A stretch of 14,291 nucleotides of DNA from Spirochaetales bacterium (GTDB taxonomy: Bacteria; Spirochaetota; Spirochaetia; DSM-27196; SKKC01), in contig SKKC01000011.1 in assembly GCA_007121695.1 (NCBI GenBank), positions 1 to 14,291 of the forward strand. The letters are read 5' to 3'. Shown here in pieces: positions 13,711 to 14,291 of the stretch (positions within the stretch are counted from its first letter, which is position 1; each line of letters opens with the position of its first letter). The notes beneath the pieces are model-generated. The model did not search any database, was not told the origin of the DNA, and worked only from the letters and a program-made list of their open reading frames with translations. The position numbers and the translations under genes are program-made.

Positions 13711-14291
13711 CTATCGTCTGCTTCCCTGGGCGACCGTCTCCCGTATCTGAACAGTCACGATAACCTCGCGACTACCGAACAGATCGGTAATCTCGGTAGT
13801 AACCCGTGATCCGTCGGTCGTTCCAGGCGGTATATCCGCGTAGACCGCTCGCCGCGCGTCGTGCGGCAGGGTAACCCGTATTCCCCGGCGTGCTTCCTCC
13901 GGTGTCAGTGTAACGGTATACCGGATCGCATCGCGCTTCTCTGTAGTACGATGCCTGTATTCACCCGGATTCGCGTCTGCCTCCGGACCGAAAAACGCTT
14001 CCCATAGCTCCCAGAGAATTCGATCCGCGTCGGAAAAACCTCCTCGGGCACTGTGCGCTCGCGCTGAACCGGTACCGTCTGCGGTGAAGACACCGCTCGC
14101 GAGCAGCTGGTCGTACTCCCGCCGACGTGCAGGATCGAGCAGGGTCTCGTAGGCGGTCTGGGCCTCATGAAACAGCCTTGCATCGGCCGAGCCACCGGCG
14201 TCCGGGTGATGTTTTTTTGCCTTGGCGCGAAGCGCCTTGCGTATTTCCTCGTTCCCTGCGGTTTTTGGTACACCAAGTGCTTCGTAGTGTG
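13711..14291 (-). CDS. J-domain (DnaJ/CbpA-like) co-chaperone, 5' end outside the window
   Basis: On the minus strand the frame is open from the window edge (first full codon at 14289) to the TAG at 13713-13711, giving 192 visible residues. It starts with HYEALGVPKTAGNEEIRKAL and KAKKHHPDAGGS, so the J domain with its HPD motif (visible residues 28-30) is nearly complete. Probably only a few residues are missing, including the initial Met. After FHEAQTAYETLLDPARRREYDQLL comes a linker and then one beta-rich region. That region contains IRYTVTLTPEEARRGIRVTLP and ADIPPGTTDGSRV, resembling a single DnaJ/CbpA C-terminal peptide-binding domain. There is no CxxCxGxG zinc region. It would stimulate a DnaK ATPase. 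It converges with the methyltransferase gene with one base between the stop codons. Confidence 0.82.
   Translation of the reverse strand, partial: HYEALGVPKTAGNEEIRKALRAKAKKHHPDAGGSADARLFHEAQTAYETLLDPARRREYDQLLASGVFTADGTGSARAHSARGGFSDADRILWELWEAFFGPEADANPGEYRHRTTEKRDAIRYTVTLTPEEARRGIRVTLPHDARRAVYADIPPGTTDGSRVTTEITDLFGSREVIVTVQIRETVAQGSRR

Overview
The window looks like ordinary chromosomal DNA of a GC-rich bacterium (high fifties percent GC by eye), densely packed with genes. A spirochaete (Spirochaetaceae-like) source is my best guess. The reasons are the substrate-binding protein that begins its mature part with AGGGQEAA after a signal-peptidase-I-type signal, and the resemblance of the BMP/ABC locus to purine-nucleoside uptake loci known from treponemes. 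This is inference, because no rRNA or taxonomic marker is present.

Positions 1-2598 (+ strand): a 5'-truncated persulfide dioxygenase/rhodanese fusion (CstB-like) is followed 11 bp later by a TauE/SafE anion exporter. This pair resembles part of the sulfide-detoxification (cst) operons of Firmicutes: persulfide is oxidised and the sulfite or thiosulfate product exported. A PlsC-type acyltransferase for phospholipid synthesis follows.

Positions 2588-11940 (- strand): this is a compact eight-gene operon, read from right to left. The order is nucleoside hydrolase (iunH2), BMP-family nucleoside-binding protein, ABC ATPase with two nucleotide-binding domains, two YufP/YufQ-type permeases, a second nucleoside hydrolase (iunH1), an MTA/SAH/adenosine-deaminase-like amidohydrolase, and a long ADP-ribosylglycohydrolase-family protein. 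From the ATPase to iunH1 the genes overlap by 4-20 bp. A strong stem-loop follows the binding-protein gene, which should make that gene the most highly expressed. A perfect 19-bp palindrome lies just upstream of the binding-protein gene.

Positions 12074-13709 (+ strand, divergent): ribokinase and a class I SAM-dependent methyltransferase, translationally coupled. The 133-bp divergent spacer holds a good sigma70-like promoter for ribokinase that predicts an almost leaderless mRNA, a TATTAT -10 box facing the operon, and an inverted repeat.

Positions 13711-14291 (- strand): the C-terminal part of a short J-domain co-chaperone that runs off the window.

The likely joint function of the operon and ribokinase is to import nucleosides from outside the cell, deaminate some adenine-type nucleosides, cleave the N-glycosidic bond, and phosphorylate the released ribose for central metabolism. 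The ADP-ribosylglycohydrolase may extend this to ADP-ribosyl or other ribosylated substrates, and the methyltransferase has no obvious role. No CRISPR array, insertion sequence, tRNA, rRNA or phage gene was seen. Apart from the divergent spacer, no intergenic gap exceeds about 70 bp.
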